From NCBI GenBank assembly GCA_027459625.1, contig DAIDHP010000001.1, forward strand, positions 1 through 64,000: 64,000 bases of DNA, in the 5' to 3' direction. Source of the DNA: Chthonomonadales bacterium (GTDB lineage: Bacteria > Armatimonadota > Chthonomonadetes > Chthonomonadales > CAJBBX01). The notes below the pieces were generated by a model. The model did no database searches, was not told the origin of the DNA, and was given only the letters and a program-made list of their open reading frames with translations. Made by a program: the position numbers and the translations under genes. This document shows, piece by piece, positions 42,518-52,233 of this stretch (within the stretch, counting starts at the first letter, position 1; each line of letters starts with the position of its first letter).

Positions 42518-45500
42518 TCAGAATTTATCCTTTTCCACACATGCGTATAACGTTGGCAGTACGAAGAGAGTCAGCAGCGTCGATGTGATCAAGCCCCCTA
42601 TGACCACGGTCGCTAAAGGTTTTTGCACCTCGGCGCCCGCACTGGTCGAGATAGCCATCGGTATGAAACCGATGCTGGCAACGGCTGCGGTCATCAATAC
42701 CGGACGCAATCGCGTAAGCGCACCCCTTAAAACCGCGTCGCGCACGGGGGCTCCTTGCTCTCTCAAGGAATTAATGAACATAACCAGCACCACCCCGTTA
42801 AGGACGGCAACTCCGAATAACGCAATAAATCCAATACCTGCGGAAATGGACATCGGCATTCCACGCATAAGCAGGGACAGGACTCCTCCCGTTACCGCGA
42901 ATGGTATCCCTGTAAATACCAACGCCGTCTGCTTCAAACTTCCGAATGTGGAGTAAAGCAACAGGAAAATCAAGGCGAACGTAACGGGTATGGCGATCAT
43001 AAGTCGTGCGCGACCCGCCTGCAACATCTCATACGTTCCACCGTATTCGATATGATATCCGACAGGTAAACGTACCTCCCCGCCTATTTTGGATTGCAGC
43101 GCTTGAACGAACCCCCCAAGGTCACGCCCTCGAACATTGGCTTGGACGGATACGAATCGCTGACCGTTTTCATGGTTGATTTGAACTGGTCCTTCCACAC
43201 TATGGATATCCGCCAACATAGATAATGGCACTTGGCCGCCATCCGCACCCGGCACCAGAATACGCCCGATTTTTTCCGCGTTATCTCTGTATTTGCTTGG
43301 CAGCCTCACCGCCACTTGAAAACGCTCCACTCCCTTCGTCAATGTAGTAGCCGTCTTGCCGCCGAGCGCAATCTCCACGATCCTATTCACATCATCCACG
43401 CTCACTCCATAGCGAGCGATTTCGTCGCGCCTGATCTTAATCTGCAGTTGTGGCAACCCTTGGGTAACCTCCGCGTGCACATCCGCCGATCCACGCACCG
43501 ACCTTGTCACATGAGCAACTTTCGCAGCCAAGCTCGCTAACACCTGCGGATTTGTGCCGAATATCTTGATACCGACATCTGATGTCAAACCGATTCCCTC
43601 CATCAATTCCATCATCCTCTGGTTGATTGGTTGATTAAAACTCATCCTTGCTCCGGGAAACTCCTTCAGTGCGCGTGACATCCTCCTTACCAACTCATCC
43701 TCGGAGTGAGCCTGTTTCCATTGGCTGATTGGTTTAAGAGATATCGATTCATCCGCCTGGCACACCAAATTAGGTTCCGTTGCCACTTCTGCGCGGCCGA
43801 TATGGCTAACAACATGGTTCACCTCGTCTGGAAACTTTTCCCGTATTAGGCTCTCCAGGGCGCTTGACCTTTGGATCGCCTCATTCAATGAGATACTCGT
43901 GGGGTAACGCACTTCGATGAGAATAGCCCCCTCCTCCAGCTTTGGTATGAACTCTGATCCCAAAAAACGAAATAGCGTGGCGCATACTACGAAAAAGACC
44001 AGGGCTCCTCCCACTGTGACATACCTATGATCCATCGCCCATTTGAGCGTGTGTTCATATAAAATTGACGCTTTGCTTAGAACGATATTGGGGCTCTCCC
44101 TCCGTGCCCGTAAAAACAGGGCGCTCAGCGCGGGAATAAGTGTAAGCGATAGAATAAGCGCACCGATCAATGCAAAGATCACCACAAAACCCATCGGACG
44201 AAACATCTTACCCTCCACCCCTGACAGACTGAGTATGGGAATATACGCAGCGATGATGATCATCTCACCGAACTGACTTGCCTTACGCACCTCCACAGTC
44301 CCAAGGTAGATCGTATCCAGTCGCTCCGATTCGGTGAGATCCCGTCCTAGCTCTTCTCTCCTTTCCGATAGTCGACGCATGCAGTTCTCAACAATGATAA
44401 CAGCCCCGTCCACTATCATGCCAAAGTCAATCGCTCCAAGGCTCATCAGGTTAGCGGAGATACCATAATAACGCATGCCAATGATCGCTATCAGCATGGC
44501 GATGGGAATGGCGCTGCTTACTATTAACCCGGCTCTCAATTGAAGCAAGAACAGGAACAGAACGATGATTACCAACAAACCTCCATGGATTAAGTTGGAA
44601 ATCGCCGTATGCACTACACGATCTATCAATTTTGAGCGATCTAAAAACGGTATGAGTGTCGTTCCGGGAGGCAGGGATTTCTGTATTTCCGCAAGCTTCG
44701 CCTTCACATGCTGGGTAACTACGCGGGCGTTTCTCCCCATTAACAACAAGGCGACACCATAAACCTGCTCTCCCTTGCCATCTTGCGTACAAGCTCCCTG
44801 TCGTATCGCTCCTCCCTCCTTGACCTTAGCGACCCGCGCAATGGTAACGGGAACGCCTTGATGCGCGGCGATGACGATATTCCGGATGTCATCGATGCTG
44901 TGGACCATCCCCACCGTTCCGACAGTCCGCTGTTCCGCTCCTTTGGTGATATACGCGCCTCCTGCGTTCTGATTATTATTCTCCAAGGCCGCAAATACGT
45001 TGTCGTAGCTCAGTCCGTATTCCAAAAGCCTGTTGGGATCCACCAGAACCTGATACTGTTTTACCACCCCCCCCCAAACATTGACCCCTGCAAGTCCCGA
45101 CACGGAACGAAGTCGAGGAACAACCATCCAATCCATGATCGTACGACGATTCATGAGCGAATCCTTGGCGTTGCGCAGTCTGAATTGATATATCTCACCC
45201 AGCCCCGTGCTTATCGGTCCCATCACTGGCTTGACCCCCGGCGGCAACTCATTTAACGTCTGCATCCTCTCGTTAACCAGTTGTCGATCAAAGTAGATGT
45301 CTGTGTTATCGTCAAAGGTTACCGTCACTTGCGAAAGTCCAAACTGCGAAATCGATCTGGTATTCACCACGTGTGGCAAACCGGCGACGGCTGTCTCTAG
45401 TGGAAAGGTGATCCTCCGCTCCACATCCTGCGGACCCAACGCCGGAGCGCTCGCGTTAATAAGCACCTGCTTGGGGGTGATATCCGGCACGGCGTCCAGC

Positions 45501-45604
45501 GGAAGTTGTGTGGCGCTCCATACGCCGATGCCTATGAGGAACAAGGATAGAATTACAATCACCGTTCTGTTTCTAATTGAAAATCGCAATATAGAGTCAA
45601 TCAT
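42518..45604 (-). CDS. czcA: Heavy-metal RND efflux pump, CzcA family
   Basis: The 1028-aa product has the RND layout: an N-terminal helix (TVIVILSLFLIGIGVW), a porter domain, helices 2-6, a second porter domain and helices 8-12. Helix 4 carries DFGMIVDGAVIIVEN, the proton-relay and metal-specificity motif of the divalent-cation (Zn/Co/Ni-type) branch, in contrast to the Cu/Ag branch. It exports cations from the periplasm with a proton antiport. It is the last gene of the response regulator-kinase-czcC-czcB-czcA run. The exact metal cannot be told. Confidence 0.93.
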   Translation of the reverse strand: MIDSILRFSIRNRTVIVILSLFLIGIGVWSATQLPLDAVPDITPKQVLINASAPALGPQDVERRITFPLETAVAGLPHVVNTRSISQFGLSQVTVTFDDNTDIYFDRQLVNERMQTLNELPPGVKPVMGPISTGLGEIYQFRLRNAKDSLMNRRTIMDWMVVPRLRSVSGLAGVNVWGGVVKQYQVLVDPNRLLEYGLSYDNVFAALENNNQNAGGAYITKGAEQRTVGTVGMVHSIDDIRNIVIAAHQGVPVTIARVAKVKEGGAIRQGACTQDGKGEQVYGVALLLMGRNARVVTQHVKAKLAEIQKSLPPGTTLIPFLDRSKLIDRVVHTAISNLIHGGLLVIIVLFLFLLQLRAGLIVSSAIPIAMLIAIIGMRYYGISANLMSLGAIDFGMIVDGAVIIVENCMRRLSERREELGRDLTESERLDTIYLGTVEVRKASQFGEMIIIAAYIPILSLSGVEGKMFRPMGFVVIFALIGALILSLTLIPALSALFLRARRESPNIVLSKASILYEHTLKWAMDHRYVTVGGALVFFVVCATLFRFLGSEFIPKLEEGAILIEVRYPTSISLNEAIQRSSALESLIREKFPDEVNHVVSHIGRAEVATEPNLVCQADESISLKPISQWKQAHSEDELVRRMSRALKEFPGARMSFNQPINQRMMELMEGIGLTSDVGIKIFGTNPQVLASLAAKVAHVTRSVRGSADVHAEVTQGLPQLQIKIRRDEIARYGVSVDDVNRIVEIALGGKTATTLTKGVERFQVAVRLPSKYRDNAEKIGRILVPGADGGQVPLSMLADIHSVEGPVQINHENGQRFVSVQANVRGRDLGGFVQALQSKIGGEVRLPVGYHIEYGGTYEMLQAGRARLMIAIPVTFALIFLLLYSTFGSLKQTALVFTGIPFAVTGGVLSLLMRGMPMSISAGIGFIALFGVAVLNGVVLVMFINSLREQGAPVRDAVLRGALTRLRPVLMTAAVASIGFIPMAISTSAGAEVQKPLATVVIGGLITSTLLTLFVLPTLYACVEKDKF

Positions 45605-45628
45605 TCGCGAAGTCCCACATCCTCTTAG

Positions 45629-47224
45629 TCATCGTCCCCCCCCCATCGCGCTCTTGATCGCCTGAGATTCGACGATGAAAGCGTTCTTTGTCACTATGCG
45701 ATCGCCGGATTTCAATCCAGCCCGAATTTCCGTCACTCCGTCAACCGTATCCCCTACCTTCACAGGACATGCAATAAACTCACCCGGCTTATCCCCCACT
45801 TTGAAAACCATTTTGTTCCCATTGTAATCCTGAATCGCCTCCTTCGGCGCTACAAGCACAGGGTTTGCGGGTGGCTTGATGATGTCCCCTTCCACAAACT
45901 CACCCAGTTTAAGACGATCATTACCGTTCCGAAGAACACATCGCACCTTCGTGGTGTGCGTCGTCGGATCCATTGCTTCTCCGATATAAGAGATAATCCC
46001 GGGGATTATGCATCCTGGATTGTTGTTCGATGTTATGGTCACCCGCTGCCCCACATGCACCATCGACGCCGGATTTGGATAGAGGTTAAGTTCGACCCAA
46101 ACGGTATTGAGATTGATGATCTGATATAGTGTTTCGCCTGAAGGCACCGTTTCGCCAAGCGTCACCGGACGTTCCGTGACATGGCCCCCAAATGGCGCTC
46201 TGACAGGGATCACATCCCCTCCGCCTGGTGTTCCCCCCATCAGTCGAACGGCATTAGCCGCCGCCGATGTGTCGAGCTTTGCCTGTTGCAACGTCGCCTC
46301 CGCCGCTACGATCTGCTGATTGGTGATATACCCGCCATTGTAGATCCCTCTCTCCCTAGTGAGAGCCTCCATCGCAACCTTATTTCGCTCGACTGCATCT
46401 GACACCACACGCTTCGCTGATCGTATCCTGGACTTTTCCAGAGCGACTCTAGCACGAGCGGCATCAATATATGTCATCGCGCTTTGGTAGGAGGCTTGCG
46501 CCACATCCAACTCCTGCTTGGAAATAAACTCGGCCTTGTAAAGCGATTCGTCTCTGTGCAAGGTGGATTGAGTGAGATTGAATTGCGCTTTTGCTTGTAC
46601 GAGATTAGCCTCTATCACACGCAATTTATTTTCGTTGTCGGTGACTGCGGATTGAGCCGTAGAGACATCGCTTTCCGCGTTTGCAACCTGCATTCGTGCG
46701 GCTTCCAACGGCGGAGCGGCGAAAGCCCCCAGTTTCGCCAGTTTCCGCTGCCTTTGCAGATCGTTCCAGGCAACCGCAATCCTCGCCATGGAGTCTCGGT
46801 AAGCGGCTTGAGCGCGCGCCAAATCCATGCTCGCGAGAGTGGCAAGAGGTTCTCCAGCTCGAACATTGTCACCAATCCCAACATTCAGCGACAGGACTTT
46901 TCCGGGGACGCGAGAGGTTACTAAGAAGACTCCGTTTTGATTTGGTTGGACCGTTCCTGTGACCTTCATACCGCTGGAGATGAGTTGGTATCTTGCATGT
47001 GCGTATCCCAGATTGGAGAGCTTCAATTCATCCTGATCGAATATCACTATACCGGATTTATTCACGCTGGAATCGGGAGAGCTGTGGTTATCGGCTTGAT
47101 CACCAACGCTTGCACGAACCGCTTTGGGCGAGTACCCAACTCTCCCCATCATGAATCCTATTCCGATAAGCAGAAGCGCTCCTGCAAGTGCGAGCACGAC
47201 ATTTCCATGTGGTTTCCTGATCAT
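45629..47224 (-). CDS. czcB: Membrane fusion protein, CzcB family
   Basis: The 531-aa periplasmic adaptor has one N-terminal membrane helix (about 9-27), split lipoyl halves (VPGKVLSLNVGIGDNVRAGE and VRAPFGGHVTERPVTLGETV), a very long alpha-hairpin between them (about 130-330) and a beta-barrel with VWVELNLYP. The hairpin, longer than in most CzcB proteins, would reach the outer-membrane channel. It overlaps the czcC stop by ATGA, so translation is coupled. No N-terminal metal-binding His cluster is seen. Confidence 0.9.
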   Translation of the reverse strand: MIRKPHGNVVLALAGALLLIGIGFMMGRVGYSPKAVRASVGDQADNHSSPDSSVNKSGIVIFDQDELKLSNLGYAHARYQLISSGMKVTGTVQPNQNGVFLVTSRVPGKVLSLNVGIGDNVRAGEPLATLASMDLARAQAAYRDSMARIAVAWNDLQRQRKLAKLGAFAAPPLEAARMQVANAESDVSTAQSAVTDNENKLRVIEANLVQAKAQFNLTQSTLHRDESLYKAEFISKQELDVAQASYQSAMTYIDAARARVALEKSRIRSAKRVVSDAVERNKVAMEALTRERGIYNGGYITNQQIVAAEATLQQAKLDTSAAANAVRLMGGTPGGGDVIPVRAPFGGHVTERPVTLGETVPSGETLYQIINLNTVWVELNLYPNPASMVHVGQRVTITSNNNPGCIIPGIISYIGEAMDPTTHTTKVRCVLRNGNDRLKLGEFVEGDIIKPPANPVLVAPKEAIQDYNGNKMVFKVGDKPGEFIACPVKVGDTVDGVTEIRAGLKSGDRIVTKNAFIVESQAIKSAMGGGR

Positions 47225-48510
47225 TGTTGTTTCCTCATTTTAAGCAGCAAGGGCGGAGCGGACTTCAACTTGAACGAGCCTGTTGCGTGTTCCAGTTCGG
47301 CTTCAGCCAGAGCCAGATCGGCTTGCGCGTTGATATAATCCGTTTGCACTGAAGCGTAACTGCGTTCCGCTTCTAAAACCTGCAGGATATTCGCACTTCC
47401 CTCCCTCATACCCATGCGAACGGAATCGAGAAGACGTTTTGCCTGCCCGAGCCCGGTTCGCCGAAAGTCTATCACAACGCTCTCCGCCGTGCGCATATCC
47501 ACCACGGCCCGAATCACTTCCGCGCTCACAAGATTTTTTGCAGCCAATAGCCGCTCACCCTCGGCTTGAGCGGACTCTTCCGATTGCCGAATACGCTCCT
47601 TTCCACCCCCGTAATCGAACATAGGAAGATTAATCGCAAGCCCCACCCCTGCATCGTGCGTGTTGGCAAGAAAATCGCTTCCAGCGCGAAACTGAAGGGA
47701 TACATCGGGTCGCAATTGGTCTCTTGTCAAACGAGCAACTTGCTTGAACTCATACTCCTTCGCCAATTCGGAGGATATCTCCGGGCGAGAAATCATGGCT
47801 TGAGTAACGAGCTTCCGCTGATCTAACGGGGTAAATTTTAAGTTTGGCTTAGGTATAGTGGCAATACAGGGGGAGTCCGGATTACGGCCCAACAGCGTGT
47901 TCAGCGTGGCGGTGAAGGATACGAGCCTGCCTTCCTCCATAGTTACGCGACGCCTTGCATCGATGACTTCAAGACCCGTCTGAGCGGTATCCATACCGGG
48001 ACGAGAGCCAAGTTCAACTTCACGTCGCATGGAAGTGTCGAATTTCTCAGCGATAGCTAGGAGATTTCGATCAAGAGAGAGTAATTCCTGTGATCGCGCC
48101 ATTTCGTAATAGGCTGTTTTTGTGGCGTAGACTATATCCTGCAATTGAATGATCGCCTCCGCCTGTTTTTCACTCAACTTCGCCGATGCCACTGCGGTTC
48201 TCGCGCTGCGTGTTCCATTTAACTCCAATGGTTGTTGAAGTAGGATCACATTTTCACTGCCGTGCGCGGTTAAGGGTGGTGAGACTTCGAATTTGGGATT
48301 TGTCAAAGCCTGTGCGGAACGAACGCCGGATTTCGCCGCATTGATATCCATAACCGCCGCGATAACGGATGGGTTATGCTTTATGGCGATGGCTACCGCC
48401 CGTTCCGCAGTTAATGGGACGGGATCGCTTACGGGCGGCGTTGTTTGGCAAATCGCGATGGATGCGAATGTGCTAATTACGATCGCCGCAAGAGTTGTTG
48501 TGGATCTCAT
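47221..48510 (-). CDS. czcC: TolC-like outer membrane efflux protein, CzcC family
   Basis: The 429-aa product has a signal peptide (TLAAIVISTFASIAICQ), the first OEP repeat (LTAERAVAIAIKHNPSVIAAV) and the second (VGLAINLPMFDYGGGKERIRQSE), then ANILQVLEAERSYASVQTDYINAQADLALAEAELEHATG. It would form the outer-membrane exit duct for CzcBA. The ATG lacks a good ribosome site. A dyad in front of it is the likely regulator target. Confidence 0.9.
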   Translation of the reverse strand: MRSTTTLAAIVISTFASIAICQTTPPVSDPVPLTAERAVAIAIKHNPSVIAAVMDINAAKSGVRSAQALTNPKFEVSPPLTAHGSENVILLQQPLELNGTRSARTAVASAKLSEKQAEAIIQLQDIVYATKTAYYEMARSQELLSLDRNLLAIAEKFDTSMRREVELGSRPGMDTAQTGLEVIDARRRVTMEEGRLVSFTATLNTLLGRNPDSPCIATIPKPNLKFTPLDQRKLVTQAMISRPEISSELAKEYEFKQVARLTRDQLRPDVSLQFRAGSDFLANTHDAGVGLAINLPMFDYGGGKERIRQSEESAQAEGERLLAAKNLVSAEVIRAVVDMRTAESVVIDFRRTGLGQAKRLLDSVRMGMREGSANILQVLEAERSYASVQTDYINAQADLALAEAELEHATGSFKLKSAPPLLLKMRKQQ

Positions 48511-48556
48511 GATATATGATTAAGGCATGACAATGCCCACAAAACCCGAACAGTCT

Positions 48557-48574
48557 GATTACAATCCTGTAATC
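48557..48574. promoter_or_regulatory. Probable response-regulator box before czcC
   Basis: GATTACA-ATCC-TGTAATC is a perfect dyad with 7-bp arms and a 4-base centre, 47 bases before the czcC ATG, in the 93-base gap after the kinase gene. Half-sites of this kind are typical for OmpR-type regulators of metal efflux. The adjacent response regulator is the natural candidate to bind it; this is inference. Confidence 0.6.
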
Positions 48575-48603
48575 CTGTCGAAAAAGGGTGAATGATGATT
48601 GTT

Positions 48604-50094
48604 TTAAGAAGAGAGAAAGTAAAGGGAGGCGGTGGTTCCTACGCCAGGTTCGCTTTGTATGGAAACCCGACCGCCGTGGATGTCCATAATAGACTTGACG
48701 ATAGCCAAACCTAACCCGCTACCATCGGGGTTGAGCGTTCGGGCTTTATCCGTACGATAAAAACGCTCGAACACTTTCGGCAGATGATCCGATTCGATTC
48801 CCGAGCCGGTGTCGCTGATATCCACGCTAACCGATCCGTTCGCACTTTGTTTAATGGCGATGGTGATTTTACCGCCTATAGGAGTGTATTGAAGTGCGTT
48901 CGAGATCAAATTGCTTAGAGCTCGACGATACAGATCCGGGTCGGCGTTAAGAGTCGCATCTCCTTCGCAATAAAGAGTGACTCCCTTTTCATCGGCGAGC
49001 GCTTCGTAAAACTGAAGCACCGCATCCGCTTCGGTGCGCACATTGAAGGTGGAGAATACGCCCACCGTATCCGTATTTTCCGCTCTTGCCAAAAAAAGAA
49101 GACTGCCAATCACGTTCGATAGGCGTTCATAATCACCCAGACTGGATTCAATCACCCTGCGATACTCCTCCTTCGTTCTGTCGCGGGATAACGCCACTTC
49201 GGCCTCCCCCCTAAGGCTATTGAGGGGGGTGCGCAGTTCGTGCGCCAAATCCGAGGAGAAACGCGTTATTCTGCCGAATGATTCTTCGAGATGGTCCATC
49301 ATCTCATCAAATGTAAGCGCGAGGGATGTGAGTTCACTCGGCCACCCATCCGCGGCAATACGACGTTGAAGATGCGGAGCTCGAACTTGCTTCAAAACCT
49401 TGGTCATTTCCGTGAGCGGTCGCATACCCTTTCGGGCGATGCCGTATCCAAGAAAAATAGATAGTATGAGTCCGATCCCCTGCACGCCTAACAGCATCCG
49501 ACGGTATTCGGCAAGAAGCCGGTCCTCGTCCGATCGGTCAAGAGCCACTTGCACCACCAGGATCGTTTTACCCAACTCCACGATTCCCGTTTGAACCCAA
49601 TAGCTTCTTCCATCTTCGTATTGCCGTTTGAAAACCTCTCCATCGGGATTCGATGTCGCGAGAGAGGGATAGACTCCTAGTTTCCACAGGGCGTCCGCAC
49701 CAGGTGTCTCGATGACGACCTTCCCCTGTGGATTTAACAATCGAATGTAGAAAAACCTGTGATATTGTTCCGAAATATTGTTAGGGTTGTTTTTTTCCGA
49801 TGGGGTATTCCGGAATTCATCCGTCAGCCATGTTACCTCCCCGGCTTTTGCCTTCGCGGGGGGATGCGAGAGTTGACTGCAAATGCTGCGCACCTTGTCG
49901 GAAAGAGAATCGGCATCTTCACGATTGAGATTGCTGGATAGGAGCCAAAAAAGCCCCACGCTTGAGAATACCAGGATAATGAACGTGCAAAGAGCGTAGA
50001 GAACTGTGAGGCATGCCGCTATGGACAAGCCTCCCCAATATCCTCTGTGGTGACGCGATTGTACCGCAATTTCAGTTTCGTTCTTCGAGTACAT
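48604..50094 (-). CDS. Membrane sensor histidine kinase (CusS/CzcS type)
   Basis: The 496-aa product has two membrane helices (about 22-55 and 198-221) around a periplasmic domain of about 140 residues, then HAMP, a HisKA block with His285 in [14 protein letters not shown], and HATPase motifs [17 protein letters not shown] and [18 protein letters not shown]. The order and the ending are those of the heavy-metal sensor kinases. Its first 23 bases overlap the end of the response regulator gene. With czcCBA directly downstream, sensing of a periplasmic divalent metal is the likely role. Confidence 0.9.
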   Translation of the reverse strand: MYSKNETEIAVQSRHHRGYWGGLSIAACLTVLYALCTFIILVFSSVGLFWLLSSNLNREDADSLSDKVRSICSQLSHPPAKAKAGEVTWLTDEFRNTPSEKNNPNNISEQYHRFFYIRLLNPQGKVVIETPGADALWKLGVYPSLATSNPDGEVFKRQYEDGRSYWVQTGIVELGKTILVVQVALDRSDEDRLLAEYRRMLLGVQGIGLILSIFLGYGIARKGMRPLTEMTKVLKQVRAPHLQRRIAADGWPSELTSLALTFDEMMDHLEESFGRITRFSSDLAHELRTPLNSLRGEAEVALSRDRTKEEYRRVIESSLGDYERLSNVIGSLLFLARAENTDTVGVFSTFNVRTEADAVLQFYEALADEKGVTLYCEGDATLNADPDLYRRALSNLISNALQYTPIGGKITIAIKQSANGSVSVDISDTGSGIESDHLPKVFERFYRTDKARTLNPDGSGLGLAIVKSIMDIHGGRVSIQSEPGVGTTASLYFLSS

Positions 50095-50746
50095 AACCGA
50101 CCCCGCGAACCGTGTGGATCAGCTTATTCGAATAAGGATCATCCACCTTCTCCCGCAGCCTGCGAATAGCCACATCCACGGCGTTCGTCTCCGAATCGAA
50201 GTTGATATCCCACACCATTTCCGCTATGAGCGTGCGTGATAGCACCTCTCCCGCTCTGCGCACCAGTAGCAATAGCAAAGCGAACTCCTTCGGGGTGAGT
50301 TCCAGCCTCGAACCCCCTCTGGTCACCTTATGCCGTGGCAAGTCAATCACCAAGTCAGCGATGCGCATTGTGTCCGGCTGTCGGGTTGGGCTGCGGCGCA
50401 AAAGTGATCGCACTCTTGCCAGAAGTTCCGAAAACGCGAAAGGCTTGACTAGGTAGTCATCGGCTCCCAGTTCCAATCCTTTAACTTTCTCGGGAACGGC
50501 GTCACGCGCGGTTAAAAAGATAACAGGAGTCTGTTTTCCGCGTCTTCGCATTTCCGAAAGAATGGACCACCCGTCGCGTTGTGGAAGCATCACGTCAAGT
50601 ATGACTAGATCATATCCACCCGAGCAAGCAATATTAAGCCCCTCCTCGCCTCGGTCGGAGGTGTCCACGGTGAATCCGTTTTCCGCAAGCCCCTTCGTCA
50701 AATACGCCGAGGTCCTTCTATCATCTTCCACAACGAGTATGTGCAT
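50072..50746 (-). CDS. OmpR-family response regulator (CusR/CzcR type)
   Basis: The 224-aa product has a receiver domain with acidic pair EDD at 7-9, phospho-acceptor Asp51 ([14 protein letters not shown]), Thr and Lys in [27 protein letters not shown], and a winged-helix output ([51 protein letters not shown]). It would activate czcCBA through the dyad at 48557. It begins the operon. Confidence 0.93.
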   Translation of the reverse strand: MHILVVEDDRRTSAYLTKGLAENGFTVDTSDRGEEGLNIACSGGYDLVILDVMLPQRDGWSILSEMRRRGKQTPVIFLTARDAVPEKVKGLELGADDYLVKPFAFSELLARVRSLLRRSPTRQPDTMRIADLVIDLPRHKVTRGGSRLELTPKEFALLLLLVRRAGEVLSRTLIAEMVWDINFDSETNAVDVAIRRLREKVDDPYSNKLIHTVRGVGYVLEERN

Positions 50747-51327
50747 GGGTTTATGACCTTGAAAAGTCGGTTATGGAGGCGGAGCGAATATCATGACGAA
50801 ACATAAGAGAACGCAATTTACTTTGCATTCATAACCGTGTTCACGTCCCCGGCGTAACCAATCCTTGCGCATGACTTCCCGATCCCCTGCGCGTTCCGAA
50901 GGCACGGGTTGTTCTCCTATAACGTCGATCAATGCTTCGAACCGGAAATCGGTGTCATATGCTAACTGCCGAAGTATACGCTGAACCACCACCGAACCAT
51001 TCCGATAATGCGTTGGTAAACTGGATGATGAGCCGCCAGTCGTCATGGAGAGGAATCGAAGAGAGCTCTCTCTTCCATTGGAAGGCAATCGATAAAAAAC
51101 GATAACTCCACTACGATTCGCATTATTGCACCGGCTTCGAAAATCAATCTTATTATGTAGCCGCTCCCATTATATAACATCAGGAAAACGCGCAATTCGA
51201 TTTATGTCCTGTTATCAAGCGTGAAAGGAGCGATATCAGCCATTCTATTAAATTTTGCAAATACCTCACGTGTTTATTTTACTGTGAAATTATCAGGGAG
51301 GCAATAATATCCACCCTCGCCCCCCTA
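50747..51327. other. 581-bp region without a secure gene
   Basis: This lies between the SDR-like gene and the response regulator, both on the minus strand. A 105-codon frame (51088-50771, TTG start, no ribosome site) matches no family known to me and has an uneven composition, so it is not called. The part 51100-51327 is AT-rich with no clear promoter, hairpin or reading frame. Confidence 0.5.
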
Positions 51328-51927
51328 TCAAAAATCCCTTGCGTCGAGCGTTTCCCCGTTCCTTGAGCTCTCGACACACTCCACATACGCCGCCGCGCAC
51401 GCCACTGCGGTCATGCCAATCGAGGGATCCTTGATCCCGGCGGGCGGCTCGTCCCATATCCAAGGCGGACTGACTACATTGACGCGAACACCCCTAGGCA
51501 TTTCCACCGCCGCGGTTCGCGCGAACCCTTCCAACGCGGAATCAACCATGCTCGCGGTCACGTTACCAGGCAGCGGCGTTTTCGCCAGTATTCCGCTGGT
51601 CAGCGTAAAAGAGCCGTTATCGTTAATGTAACTCACCCCAAGCCTCACAAGGTTAATCTGCCCCATCAGTTTGTTGGATAAGCAGAATTGAAAGTCATCG
51701 TCGATGAGAGATTCCAGCGGCTTGAAACGCAGCTGCCCCGCCGCCGAGACCACCGCGTCAAACGGTGTGACCGCCTCGTATAGCCTTCGGATCGATTCCT
51801 TCGAGACGATATCCACTCGGATATCTCCGGAGGTATGCCCCACGGACACAACCTCGTATCGGTCAGCCAACGCCCGAACCACTTCTCTGCCAATGGTTCC
51901 GCTTGCGCCAATAACCACAATTCTCAT
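51328..51927 (-). CDS. Short SDR-fold protein lacking the usual catalytic Tyr and Lys
   Basis: The 199-aa product has the Rossmann motif VVIGASGTIGREVVRAL, the DIVSKESI region and VVSAAGQLRF (the NNAG-like motif), so it binds a nucleotide. Where classical short-chain dehydrogenases have Y-x3-K before ALEGF, this one reads TASMVDSALEGF, so both residues are replaced. Ser remains in LTSGILAKT. A short SDR subgroup of about 200 aa with this change exists. Activity may be lost or altered. GAGG lies a few bases before the ATG. It follows the 57-aa small gene by 24 bases. Confidence 0.75.
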   Translation of the reverse strand: MRIVVIGASGTIGREVVRALADRYEVVSVGHTSGDIRVDIVSKESIRRLYEAVTPFDAVVSAAGQLRFKPLESLIDDDFQFCLSNKLMGQINLVRLGVSYINDNGSFTLTSGILAKTPLPGNVTASMVDSALEGFARTAAVEMPRGVRVNVVSPPWIWDEPPAGIKDPSIGMTAVACAAAYVECVESSRNGETLDARDF

Positions 51928-51951
51928 TTTTTTATCCTCTTTTACAAACGA

Positions 51952-52125
51952 TCAGGTCGTTCTTTGCGTCATTGCATTCAGCCTCAATTCAATCTGCAAC
52001 AGTTCATCGGCATCCGCACCTTTCGAACGAAGCAGCTCTATCAATTTCTTACGCTCTCGGTGAATAGCTTCATTTTCCCAAAACTCTCCTTCAATATGTA
52101 GTGCAAATAATACGGCACGTGACAC
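51952..52125 (-). CDS. Probable 57-aa helical protein
   Basis: A GTG at 52125 opens a 57-codon frame reading MSRAVLFALHIEGEFWENEA then HRERKKLIELLRSKGADADE and LLQIELRLNAMTQRTT. The last 40 residues are strongly amphipathic and helical, unlike a chance frame. No clear ribosome site is seen before the GTG. It lies on the same strand just upstream of the SDR-like gene. The family is unknown to me. The remainder of the 306-base gap 51928-52233 shows nothing else. Confidence 0.45.
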   Translation of the reverse strand: MSRAVLFALHIEGEFWENEAIHRERKKLIELLRSKGADADELLQIELRLNAMTQRTT

Positions 52126-52233
52126 TATTTCAAAGGAAACACTCCGTTAAACACAAGAACATCATTACTCCCAAATCCATTCTGCGCGTCACGAAGTCAA
52201 GGCGGGACCATGGATGAAGTCAGAGAAATCCCG

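Noticed and set aside
50771-51088. 105-codon frame before the response regulator
   Set aside because: TTG start without a ribosome site and a sequence that looks like chance; no family recognised.
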